DNA from: Ricordea florida
Lineage: Eukaryota > Cnidaria > Anthozoa > Corallimorpharia > Ricordeidae
Reading direction: 5' to 3'
DNA length: 64,000 nucleotides
Assembly: GCA_949710005.1 (NCBI GenBank)
Contig: OX453275.1
Location: 14,606,195-14,670,194, forward strand
Below, in pieces: positions 42,248-53,784 of the stretch. A program made the translations under genes and the position numbers. The notes under the pieces are model-generated. The model did not search any database. It saw only the letters and a program-made list of their open reading frames with translations, and was not told where the DNA came from. How positions within the stretch are numbered: the stretch's first letter is position 1; each line of letters opens with the position of its first letter.

Positions 42248-42700
42248 AAGATGTTGGCTCCGTATTTTTGGCTCCGTATTGTTGGTGCCGTATTGTTGGT
42301 GAAGTATTGTTGGTGCCGTATTGTTGGCCCCGTACTGTTGGCCCCGTACTGTTGGCCCCGTACTGTTGGCCCGTACTGTTGGCCCCGTACTGTTGGCCCG
42401 TATTGTTGGTCTCGTATTGTTGGCCCCGTATTGTTGGCCCCGTATTGTTGGTCCCGTATTGTTGGTCCCGTATTGTTGACCCCGTATTGTTGGCCCCGTA
42501 TTGTTGGTCCCGTATTGTTGGCCCCGTATTGTTGGTCCCGTATTCTTGGCCCCGTATTGTTGGCCCCGTGTTGTTGGTCTCGTATTGTTGGCCCCGTGTT
42601 GTTGGCCCCGTGTTGTTGGCCCCGTATTGTTGGTCCCGTGTTGTTAGTCCCGTGTTGTTGGCCCCGCGTTGTTGGCCCCGCGTTGTTGGCCCAGACTTCT
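42248..42700. repeat. 14-bp tandem array (about 32 copies)
   Basis: Unit CCGTATTGTTGGYC plus C, with occasional 13-bp copies. Open on both strands by composition only. Not a gene. Confidence 0.9.
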
Positions 42701-42779
42701 TATGCTCAGTCATATATTGTATGCATTTAGATTTAGAACATGTTGGTTTAAAGAAGGAATTTATTTAACGCGTTGGGTC

Positions 42780-43045
42780 TGAACCAAGGTTTTGTAAAAG
42801 TTCCGAAATTTCGGGTAAGCAAATGGTTCGTTGGGACGTTTTTAGAAGGTACTGTCCAGGTGGCAATTTCTGAAATGAAGATATCATTCCCTAAAATTTT
42901 CGAACACTTCAATTTTCAGCTAAGATATCCGAACAGATCAAATTCTTCTAGACGATAAAAACATCTCTTTAGACAGTCTTTAAACATTACAAGGAGCATA
43001 GAAATGTCTCAGAGGCTTTTGGCTCAATCTGCTCGTTGGGTGCCC
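42780..43045. mobile_element. MITE of the GGGCACCCAAC family, copy 3 (one end)
   Basis: Inverted relative to copy 2. The right end CTCGTTGGGTGCCCC is present; the opposite end is missing or lost in the flank of the 14-bp array. Confidence 0.65.
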
Positions 43046-43111
43046 CTGCTAGCATCCCGCGGAGTCCCCTGAGAGTTAAGGAAGTAAAGTAGGGGGTAAC
43101 AACTCGTCCGG

Positions 43112-46100
43112 GAAGCCATGACCCGAGAAAAGCACACTACACATGTCGTATATCTCGTTCCTTAAGCCATGACCCAAGAAAAGCACACTACACATGTAAT
43201 ATGCCTCGTTCTTTAAGCCATGACCAGAGACAAGCACCCTACACATGTAATATACCTCATTCTTTCAGCCATGACCCTAGAGAAGCACCCTACACATGTA
43301 ATGCACTTCGTTCTTTAAGCCATGACCAGAGACAAGCACCCTACACATGTAATAAACCTCGTTCTTTAAGCCATGACCCAAGAAAAGCACACTACACATG
43401 TAATATGCCTCGTTCTTTAAGCCATGACCGGAGACAAGCACCCTACACAAGTAATATACCTGGTTCTTTAAGCCATGACCCAAGATAAGCACACTACACC
43501 TGTAATATATCTCGTTCTTTAAGCCATGACCGGAGACAAGCACCCTACACATGTAATATGCCTCTTTCTTTAAGCCATGACCCTAGAGAAGCATCCTACA
43601 TATGTAATATACCTGGTTCTTTAAGCCATGACCAGAGACAAGCACCCTACACATTTAATATGCCTCGTTCTTTAAGCCATGACCGGAGACAAGCACCCTA
43701 CACGTGTAATATACCTCGTTCTTTAAGCCATGACCGGAGACAAGCACCCTCCACATGTAATATGTCTCGTTCTTTAAGCCATCACCGGAAACAAGCACCC
43801 TACACATGTAATATACCTCGTTCTTTAAGCCATGACCCTAGAGAAGCATCCTACACATGTAATATACCTCGCTCTTTAAGCCATGACCCTAGAGAAGCAC
43901 ATTACACATGTAATATGCCTTGTTCTTTAAGCCATGACCCTAGAGAAGCACCCTCCACATGTAATATGCCTCGTTCTTTAAGCCATGACCAGAGACAAGC
44001 ACCCTACACATGTAATATGCCTTGTTCTTTAAGCCATGACCAGAGACAAGCACCCTACACGTGTAATATGCCTCGTTCTTTAAGCCATGACCGGAGACAA
44101 GCACCCTCCACATGTAATATGCCTCGTTCCTTAAGCCATGACCAGAGACAAGCACCCTACACATGTAATATGCCTTGTTCTTTAAGCCATGACCAGAGAC
44201 AAGCACCCTACACATGTAATATGCCTCGTTCTTTAAGCCATGACCCTAGAGAAGCACCCTACACATGTAATAAACCTCGTTCTTTAAGCCATGACCCAAG
44301 AAAAGCACACTACACATGTAATATGCCTCGTTCTTTAAGCCATGACCGGAGACAAGCACCCTGCACAAGTAATATACCTGGTTCTTTAAGCCATGACCCA
44401 AGATAAGCACACTACACCTGTAATATACCTTGTTTTTTAAGCCATGACCAGAGACAAGCACCCTACACATGTAATATGCCTCTTTCTTTAAGCCATGACT
44501 TTAGAGAAGCATCCTACACATGTAATATACCTGGTTCTTTAAGCCATGACCCTAGAGAAGCATCCTACACATGTAATGTACCTCGCTCTTTAAGCCATGA
44601 CCCAAGAAAAGCACACTACACATGTAATATACCTCGTTCTTTAAGCCATGACCCAAGATAAGCACACTACACAAGTAATATGCCTCGTTCTTTAAGCCAT
44701 GACCTAAGATAAGCACACTACACCTGTAATATACCTCGCTCCTTAAGCCATAACCCAAGATAAGCACCCTACACATGTAATATGCCTCGTTCTTTAAGCC
44801 ATGACCAGGGACAAGCACCCTACACATGTAATATGCCTCGTTCTTTAAGCCATGACCGGAGACAAGCACCCTACACATGTAATATACCTGGTTCTTTAAG
44901 TCATGACCAGAGACAAGCACCCTACACATGTAATGTACCTTGTTTTTGAGCCATGACCCTAGAGAAGCACCCTACACATGTAATATGCCTTGTTCTTTAA
45001 GCCATGACCCTAGAGAAGCACACTACACATGTAATATGCCTCGTTCTTTAAGCCATGACCAGAGACAAGCACCCTACACATGTAATATACCTGGTTCTTT
45101 AAGCCATGACCAGAGACAAGCACCCTACACATGTAATATACCTGGTTCTTTAAGTCATGACCAGAGACAAGCACCCTACACATGTAATGTACCTTGTTTT
45201 TTGAGCCATGACCCTAGAGAAGCACCCTACACATGTAATATGCCTTGTTCTTTAAGCCATGACCCTAGAGAAGCACCCTACACATGTAATATGCCTTGTT
45301 CTTTAAGCCATGACCCTAGAGAAGCACACTACACATGTAATAAACCTCGTTCTTTAAGCCATGACCCAAGAAAAGCACACTACACATGTAATATGCCTCG
45401 TTCTTTAAGCCATGACCGGAGACAAGCACCCTACACAAGTAATATACCTGGTTCTTTAAGCCATGACCCAAGATAAGCACACTACACCTGTAATATATCT
45501 CGTTCTTTAAGCCATGACCGGAGACAAGCACCCTACACATGTAATATGCCTCTTTCTTTAAGCCCTGACCCTAGAGAAGCATCCTACATATGTAATATAC
45601 CTGGTTCTTTAAGCCATGACCAGAGACAAGCACCCTACACATGTAATATGCCTCGTTCTTTAAGCCATGACTGGAGACAAGCACCCTACACGTGTAATAT
45701 ACCTCGTTCTTTAAGCCATGACCGGAGACAAGCACCCTCCACATGTAATATGTCTCGTTCTTTAAGCCATCACCGGAAACAAGCACCCTACACATGTAAT
45801 ATACCTCGTTCTTTAAGCCATGACCCTAGAGAAGAATCCTACACATGTAATATGCCTTGTTCTTTAAGCCATGACCCTAGAGAAGCACCCTCCACATGTA
45901 ATATGCCTCGTTCTTTAAGCCATGACCAGAGACAAGCACCCTACACATGTAATATGCCTTGTTCTTTAAGCCATGACCAGAGACAAGCACCCTACACGTG
46001 TAATATGCCTCGTTCTTTAAGCCATGACCGGAGACAAGCACCCTCCACATGTAATATGCCTCGTTCCTTAAGCCATGACCAGAGACAAGCACCCTACACA

Positions 46101-47093
46101 TGTAATATGCCTTGTTCTTTAAGCCATGACCAGAGACAAGCACCCTACACATGTAATATGCCTCGTTCTTTAAGCCATGACCCTAGAGAAGCACCCTACA
46201 CATGTAATAAACCTCGTTCTTTAAGCCATGACCCAAGAAAAGCACACTACACATGTAATATGCCTCGTTCTTTAAGCCATGACCGGAGACAAGCACCCTG
46301 CACAAGTAATATACCTGGTTCTTTAAGCCATGACCCAAGATAAGCACACTACACCTGTAATATACCTTGTTTTTTAAGCCATGACCAGAGACAAGCACCC
46401 TACACATGTAATATGCCTCTTTCTTTAAGCCATGACTTTAGAGAAGCATCCTACACATGTAATATACCTGGTTCTTTAAGCCATGACCCTAGAGAAGCAT
46501 CCTACACATGTAATATACCTCGCTCTTTAAGCCATGACCCAAGAAAAGCACACTACACATGTAATATACCTCGTTCTTTAAGCCATGACCCAAGATAAGC
46601 ACACTACACAAGTAATATGCCTCGTTCTTTAAGCCATGACCTAAGATAAGCACACTACACCTGTAATATACCTCGCTCCTTAAGCCATGACCCAAGATAA
46701 GCACCCTACACATGTAATATGCCTCGTTCTTTAAGCCATGACCAGAGACAAGCACCCTACACATGTAATATGCCTGGTTCTTTAAGCCATGACCAGAGAC
46801 AAGCACCCTACACATGTAATATACCTGGTTCTTTAAGCCATGACCAGAGACAAGCACCCTACACATGTAATATACCTGGTTCTTTAAGTCATGACCAGAG
46901 ACAAGCACCCTACACATGTAATGTACCTGGTTTTTTGAGCCATGACCCTAGAAAAGCACCCTACACATGTAATATGCCTTGTTCTTTAAGCCATGACCCT
47001 AGAGAAGCACACTACACATGTAATAAACCTCGTTCTTTAAGCCATGACCCAAGAAAAGCACACTACACATGTAATATGCCTCGTTCTTTAAGC
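43112..47093. repeat. 51-bp satellite array with higher-order structure
   Basis: About 78 copies of a 51-bp unit around TTCTTTAAGCCATGACCAGA...CACCCTACACATGTAATATG. Variants differ mainly in the CCAGAGACAAG segment (CGGAGACAAG, CCTAGAGAAG, CCAAGAAAAG, CCAAGATAAG). Blocks recur at distances of 1,988 and 1,937 bp (for example 43558/45546 and 44476/46413), so a higher-order unit of 38-39 monomers is present twice. Because 51 is divisible by three, both strands stay open for long stretches (plus RSLSHDQRQAPYTCN, minus CRVLVSGHGLKNE). The AGATAAG variants introduce stops. I consider it non-coding satellite DNA. Confidence 0.95.
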
Positions 47094-48128
47094 AAGCTAG
47101 CATATGATTATGCAAAAAAAAAGCTAGTATATGATTTGTTTCAAATATAAAACACTCCTGTAAAGATCATGGTGGTAATTGCAGCATAACGTGGGGGGAC
47201 TACACTTTGTCTAATGAAATTGTAATTATTTTATCGCTATATCTATTACAGCAAATCAAACAGCACCCAAGTCACTCATCCTTCAAAACGCTCTAAATAT
47301 ACACATTAAACATAAGTCACTTGACAGTGAAAGTATACACTAACTAGAAGCGTCTTTACAAAATGGAGTAAAAGAAGGTTAACCCGACTGAGAATCCTGA
47401 TACCAGCAAACAAAGCTGGTGTATAAGCACAGTACAGTTGTGCTTAGAATAAAACCAAGAAAATTAAAACTTGTAGTTGCTTTGGTCAATGCAGTCGTTT
47501 ACCCATGTGCAGTGATGATCAAACTTGCTAAGGAGATAAGAACAAAGGCAATCCTTCAATAGGAATAACCTCCTGTTGACCAAATTTATTACAGCAGGTG
47601 TTCGTTACTCAATATGGCAAGCCGTCAAATTGGTTATTTTCTACAAATCAAGGTGATACTCAGTTGGGAGAATTTCTACTCGGATCCAGTGAGTAAAAGG
47701 GTTTACATGAACCACAAAATTGGCTGTACAGTGTGGTGATTTGATTTTGTCTGAAAAGATTTACATTCATGATAAATTTGCTCCAACAACATGCTTCCAC
47801 TTTTTATGAATTCTAACAGAACTGCAGGCTTGACCACTTGATATCAATGCAGCAATGCAGTTGTTTCATATACAGGTTCCCTTAAATTGCTAGTGACTAC
47901 ATGTATCAATATTTGCTAGAATTTTAAGAAATACATGTAGTAACCAACATAAAAATAGTCATTATATGATTACAGATTGTCTACAATGCTAGGTTCTTCA
48001 AGCATATTCAGTTTGGTAAAATATAAATATACAGAATATACAGACTTGTTGGGAAACTCGGCTCCGCAAATTGTGTTTCAAGTCATGATCTGTAATACAG
48101 GTTTCGTTACCGTTAGATATTTACCACT
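47094..48128. other. No gene recognised
   Basis: AT-rich flank of the satellite with ACATGTAG-type words. No exon, repeat end or RNA gene seen. Confidence 0.5.
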
Positions 48129-48136
48129 GTTTCGAT

Positions 48137-50602
48137 CAGGGGCGGATCCAGAGTAGTTCAAGTGATTTGCAGAAATCACTCAAATGTTTCCAAACCTGGG
48201 TTTGTTATTTCTCAGGTTGTTTCTTGAAGCTCAAGAAATCAATTATCCTTCTTGTTGCAGTGTTTATTATGAAATAAAACAAAGAAAAAAATCGTCGAAT
48301 CTCGTTATACCGTCGATTACACAGCAAACCCAGTCCATTCCGAACGAATTTGACGAATCTCCGTTCGCGCGCTTTCGTCCTTTGTCGAGACTTCTGAGAA
48401 CAACACGAAAAAATTCGTAGGCACGACCGGACAAAATTTGTACGCAGTGGGTGGGAGTGGTTAGTTTATCGATCTTTCCACAAATCACTCAAAACCCTCC
48501 TCTATTGGCCAGAATCATTCGCATTGTCTTGCGAACTACTCAAACTCGGTTGTGATTGGCTATCCAGGAAGCAAACTACCGTGCAAACTACTGACAATCG
48601 TATATAAATGGAAGCCTCTCCCCAACAGTCCCTCGTTTGTTCTTGCTCCGATCAGAGTTCATTGTCAAAGTCGGCTTGCTACGGAGGAAGACAAGGGAAA
48701 TTTTAATTATAAATGATGGTTCGAGGCGATCCAGTTTGTCGGAAGGAGCCTCCGAGGACTGTTTACAGTATGATGTTGGCTTGGTTTTCAAGGAAATCAA
48801 CTTATATTCGGACCAGGACAAGTTCAAGTTCATAGAGAATGTGTGGAAACCAAGTGAGCTATTTGATTTCCCAGCGTCAGTGGAATGTTCGAATTCTAGC
48901 CTTCATTTTGTGTGTTATTATAATCTGACTGAAAAGATTCCCCTGGCTAGCATACTCTAAATATGTCGATGGTGCATTTTGTTTACCGTGTGTTTGTTTT
49001 GGGCGAAATACGAATAAACTAGACAAATTGTTCAAGTCTCCACACTCACTTTGGACGTCCGCCGTTTCACGTTTTACCAAACACGCCAGCGGGAAATGTG
49101 AGATGCATAATTTTGCAGTGATCGCAATGGAGAATTTTCTGAGAAACATGAGAAGAGAAGCGGTTCCAATTGATCAGCAGATCAACAATTTACTTCAACA
49201 GCAAATCAATAGAAATCGCGAAATTCTGAAATCCCTTTTTAAAATAATTTTCTGCGGAAAAAACAACACAGGCCTCAGAGGTACACGAGATTATGATAGA
49301 GGAAATGGCAGTCTTTCCGGTAATTTCCATGCACTGTTAGAATTTCGAATTGACAGCGGCGACCAAACACTAAAACATCACCTGGAAACCGCTCCCAGAA
49401 ATGCGACTTATATTTCTAAAACCATTCAAAATAAGATGATTACAACTGTGGGTGCTATCATAGTGAATAATTTGTCACAGGAAATCAGGGACAGCAAATA
49501 TTTTTCTATTATGTCTGACGAAGCAGCTGACATATCAAATAAAGAAAACCTTTCAGTGGTGATCAGATTTCTCGATTCGACCAAAACAGTCAGAGAAGAG
49601 TTTGTAGGATTCTACCTTTGTGAGGATATACTATACTGCAAATCCTGATCACTATTCCCATTTCATCGGCATCTTGCGAAAGGTCCATTTCAACCCTCCG
49701 AAATCTGAAGACTTATTTGAGAAGTACAATGGTCCAGGATAGACTGAATGGATTAGCAGTGATGCATGCTCATTGGGAAATGGAATTAGATCTTGAACAA
49801 ATTATAGATTTATTTGCTAATTTACATCCCAGAAGAATGAGAATGGAAAATATTTTAAATGAATAATTTTGTACCAGGCAGTCACTAGTGGTTCTAGACT
49901 ACTTGTGAGTTATGTTCCATCGGGATTGATGTTCCATCGGGATTGATGTAATCCTTAAACTGATGGAGAACAGTACAGATACATAACTGGTGTCTGTGGT
50001 ACAATTGTATTAATACTTATATCTGGACTGACACTGGGTATTTGATAAGCTTAAATGGTTTTCACATATTCTCTCAGTCTGAGCTCATTGGACCACATCA
50101 ATTTATACACTAATCTAAAAGGCTGAAAAAGGCAAGTATGATTCCAACTTTTCAGTTTTGCTGATACATTTCCACAACAATGTTTCTTAATATTCACTAA
50201 TAAATCCTTATTTTTTTTCCTCCACTCCCACTTTGAGCTAACTGACCTGATTCCCATTGGAAAGTTATTGGCACCCCCACAAGCATCCAAGACAGCAATC
50301 CAGGCAGCAGATCTACTACATTTTGAATTGTAGCCCTCAATCTTAATTCACATGCTAGACTCCTTAGACACAGAAGGGCAAATTTCTGGACAAAAAAAAA
50401 ATTCATGTTTTTCTGGTTTGTCTGTGTAAATACACAGAATTGATTTTTTTTGTACAGAATTATGCCTATCTGAGGAGGTACTGTTAATGTGTCTGAATGG
50501 CTTAAAGTGCTCTCAGAATGCAGGAAAATTGCATTCTGAGAGCACTAAATTTCACATTAAGGTGCTGCAAATCACTCATGTAAAATCCTGGATCCACCCC
50601 TG
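48137..50602. mobile_element. hAT transposon, internally deleted
   Basis: Ends CAGGGGCGGATCCAG and CTGGATCCACCCCTG are inverted and flanked by identical GTTTCGAT at 48129-48136 and 50603-50610, a perfect 8-bp hAT target duplication. The host site therefore reads cleanly on both sides. Contains a shortened transposase gene. Confidence 0.9.
48690..49866 (+). pseudogene. hAT transposase with DUF4371-type core, internal deletion
   Basis: Begins around the first exon-like frame to about 48925 (DKFKFIENVWKPSELFDFPA). A 1-nt shift then leads to a TTF-type zinc-finger region (FPWLAYSKYVDGAFCLPCVC, LWTSAVSRFTKHASGK). The 49028-49648 frame continues with QINRNREILKSLFKIIFCGK, the DUF4371-like GLRGTRDYDRGNGSLSGNF and the SIMSDEAADISNKENLSVVI segment with the first catalytic Asp. 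After CEDI near 49630 the sequence jumps to the hAT C-terminal signature ISSASCERSISTLRNLKTYL and LNGLAVMHAHWEMELDLEQI, ending at TAA 49864-49866. The middle of the enzyme, including the second Asp and the insertion domain, has been deleted, so the product cannot be active. Confidence 0.8.
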
Positions 50603-50610
50603 GTTTCGAT

Positions 50611-51164
50611 GGTTATACTTGGTTGTGAGCACGGGACCAAGAACCAGGAAAAATGTCATTAAAGTCTTCTTACTGGAACGATGGATGATTCATATTTCGA
50701 CGTTTGTCCACAAAAATAAAAGCCAAAGTTTAACAAAAGAACTGAAATTCCTAAAACAGTTAACACTAACCTACTTGTTGTCACAGCAGAACTTTTGTAC
50801 CAAATCCTTCCACGGTGGGAAATTTTACTGCCAAATGTGGCCAAGTTGAGTGCACAATATGTTGGTCAGCCGTAACACCCGACACAATACTTCATGAGTG
50901 TGACACTTGAAAGGCCATGTGTGTTTGGGCACTGAATATGTGTACGAATGAAGTATTAACCTTCCTGATTCGAACAAATTAAAAATGGCTGCTGTTGTGA
51001 GGCTACTTCATTATGCATGCTGTACTTGAATTGTCTTGGGAAGTTCGCGTGCAAACATTTCTAGCTCGGCTACAACATGCGTAATGAAGTAGGGACCTGA
51101 GCGGAAATCATTCCGAATATTATCCTCGGTGCACTTACTGTAGGCCGGTCTGAACTATTGTCTG
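50611..51164. other. Flank of hAT element with a small inverted repeat
   Basis: CTACTTCATTATGCATG (about 51003-51019) pairs with CATGCGTAATGAAGTAG (about 51077-51093), a short foldback. No gene is supported. Confidence 0.45.
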
Positions 51165-51668
51165 TATGGACAATTTAGATAAAGGAAAAGTGGAGAAGGC
51201 TTACGAAGACCTTAAAAATCTTGTGGAGCCAATTACAGAGCCATTTCGGACCATCGAGGTCAAAACATAGCCGGGCATCGCGTTGGCCAGTACTACCCTA
51301 TGATTTAACGCAAAGCAGAGAGATGGTACAAGCAGTTTATGAGAAGATTATCGTTTAGGTGTGCTCCGAGAAGTCCTTGGAAATTTTTTATAAAGGTGGA
51401 ATTGCCTACAGAATTATTCCAAATTATACGGACACTTGCGTCAACCACAAACTACGGCTTATTCACCGGCGAGACCAAAAGAAACACAAGAAGGCTGTCT
51501 TGGCGTTTACGTCTTTTGCCAGGGCCGGTAAAAAGTCTTTTTAATAAGATTATGGGCACCTCTTACTCAGATGATGAGTTTCTCAAGAAGAAGTTCAAGA
51601 ATAAGAAGAGAATTGAGGCTATTGTAAATGAGGAGAAGCAGTTTGGAATGACATACGATTTTGATTAG
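51165..51668 (+). pseudogene. Unidentified basic protein remnant, frameshifted
   Basis: ATG 51165 opens MDNLDKGKVEKAYEDLKNLV, which stops at about 51270. Coherent lysine/arginine-rich pieces then follow in two frames: IPNYTDTCVNHKLRLIHRRD and KKHKKAVLAFTSFARAGKKS, then after a shift NKIMGTSYSDDEFLKKKFKN and KKRIEAIVNEEKQFGMTYDF ending at 51668. The pieces keep protein-like composition, suggesting one small gene (roughly 150 residues) broken by a few changes. It is probably a repeat-borne ORF. No family is recognised. Confidence 0.3.
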
Positions 51669-53180
51669 GAAATTTTACAATTTGATTTTTGTTATAGTGT
51701 TTGCAATATGCACAACTTCCCAATACACACATCGGTACTTCTGTAAGTTGTACTCATTTCCATGAGTTAAAGAGTACACATTTAAACCATGAACAATAAC
51801 TTGTACTTGTTGATACAAAGAAAACATTTTGGTTCCTATTGTCTACGATGTTGTAGGTAACTTATAGTAGAGTGCACTCATTTTATCTGTGAAACAAATA
51901 ATACTAGCTACTACTAAATAGTGTTGATTAGACAACAGGAAACAAAGAAATTAGCATAATTTAACACCTATTTTGTACTGTTTATATTTCACGGATTAAG
52001 TGTGTGCGCTCTAATACATTTATTTGTTTTGTTATAAGGTGCTCATGCTAAATTCATGAAATAAATATTACTAAAGATACAGCTTGCTAAACAGTGTAGA
52101 GTAAATACACTTAATTCCTGAAACAAACATAGTACAAAGTAGGCGATAAATAATGCTAATTTGTTTGTTCTCTATTGTCTCATCAACACTACTATTTATT
52201 ATAACTAGTAATACTTGTTTCACAGATTTAGTGCTTCTACTCTAGCATAATTTAGTGCTATTTGCTGTGTAATTATACGTTCACTGGTTTAGAGGGAGCA
52301 CTTAACCATTGTATATAAATATAAACACAAGGAATGAGTCAAATACAAATAACTTTTATTCCATTAAAGTCAAATACATAGATATTTTTTTTATAATCTC
52401 ATAATCGGTATATATTGAGTATTTAAAGATGCATTTAAAACATACAAACATAAAATAGTTTTGCATTATTCATTGTTATGATTTCCCGGTCAATAGACAG
52501 TATTTGAAAAGGCACAACATCAAAGGCATAACAACTGTTATTGATTGGTTATAAATAGTTAAAATCAGTTATCAATCAGTTTTCCTTTTTTAGAGTAACA
52601 AAGTCAATTTATTTGAACTGTAAAAAAGTATTGGTGATAGTACTGCACTGTTTTTACTACAGTCAGTCATATTTCTTTTACAGTTTAATGTGAATAGAAC
52701 AAGTCTATCTCAAAATTACTTTTTGGCTCTTTTTAGCATATTTGTATGCAGAGCTTTTGAGTATTGATAGATAGATATATACTTTAAGTGGGTATTTTCA
52801 AATGAATAAATATAAAGTTAAAAAATAAAGTTAGAAAGCAAACACTAAAAGTGTGTAACATAACTAGTTCAAAATAAAAACAACAAGAAAACAAACTTAT
52901 TAATTTTTTCCTTCTGCTTAATTTGTGCCATTCAGCTGTCCTAGCTAATTAAAGTAGTACTACTGTTTCATGGATTTAAATGCAATTTTTACTGTACATT
53001 TTTATATGTACACAATAGAACAGCAATGAAGCAATTAGAGTGGTTTTTATAAACCCATGAAACAAAAAAGTAATCATAAAAGAGTAATAGCCAGATTCAC
53101 ACAATAGAAAACAAAGTCTTGAGTTGAATGCATGCATGATTTCCATGACCAGTCCATGATTGTCAGGACAATATTACTTA
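51669..53180. other. No gene recognised
   Basis: About 1.5 kb of very AT-rich sequence with stops in all frames and no inverted repeat or tandem array that I can support. Confidence 0.5.
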
Positions 53181-53184
53181 CTTG

Positions 53185-53354
53185 CTAATTAATTCGGCTC
53201 GAATTCTTCCTCAAAGCATTTAATTGCTTTGATTTTCTTAAAAATTCTTCTTTTAATTCAGACCTCCTTTGAGCGAGATCGCCTATGGAAAATCGCAGTT
53301 TTTCTGTAGTTTTGGTCGTTCTTCGCGGAGCTCTTCGCTTCTTGCTCCCCATCA
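53185..53354 (-). CDS. Small basic ORF, unassigned
   Basis: From ATG 53354 it reads MGSKKRRAPRRTTKTTEKLR, then a charged helical stretch (RRSELKEEFLRKSKQLNALR) to the stop at 53185. An opposite-strand frame (from ATG 53609, MRKKSENIANLVREE, then CLWCKTDK) points away from it. This divergent pair downstream of the Death-domain gene could be a small mobile-element remnant. Evidence is limited to composition. Confidence 0.2.
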
Positions 53355-53784
53355 GCCACAGCAGCACTCAATGCCACCTAAAAATTCACCAATTTTGTGA
53401 CAAATTTTCAATATTAAATAAATAACAATCAATGTTCTCGAGGTTCCAAAAATATTTAGTAGAGTCAAAAGTGTGGTTCTATGGTTTTAATTTGTTCATA
53501 AATCCTACACGAAGGCAAAAAAATAAGAAATAAAACAAGGTACTCACACTTCATATCGATGATTGCTCTTCAGATGTCTATGCCAACTTTGCTCCGGAGC
53601 AAAAATGCGAAAAAAAAGTGAAAATATAGCAAATTTGGTACGAGAAGAAAGCTCACGATGCGAAGAAACGATTTGTCTTTGGTGCAAAACAGATAAACTA
53701 GCTGCCAGGCTTCTATGGGCCAATAAAACTACAATACCAGCTGCGGATCGAATGAATCAATATCGGCCGAGCTCAATTGTCTCT

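Noticed and set aside
42203..42768. Overlapping ORFs of 166-175 codons on both strands
   Set aside because: Translations of the 14-bp tandem array; repetitive, with no start context or domain.
43112..47093. Long ORFs on both strands (up to 282 codons) or a CRISPR-like array
   Set aside because: The ORFs are by-products of a 51-bp tandem unit without stops. Units are contiguous with no spacers, both strands are equally open, and variants introduce stops. It is satellite DNA, not a gene or CRISPR.
48588..49149. Minus-strand ORFs opposite the hAT transposase
   Set aside because: Antisense shadows of the plus-strand transposase gene.
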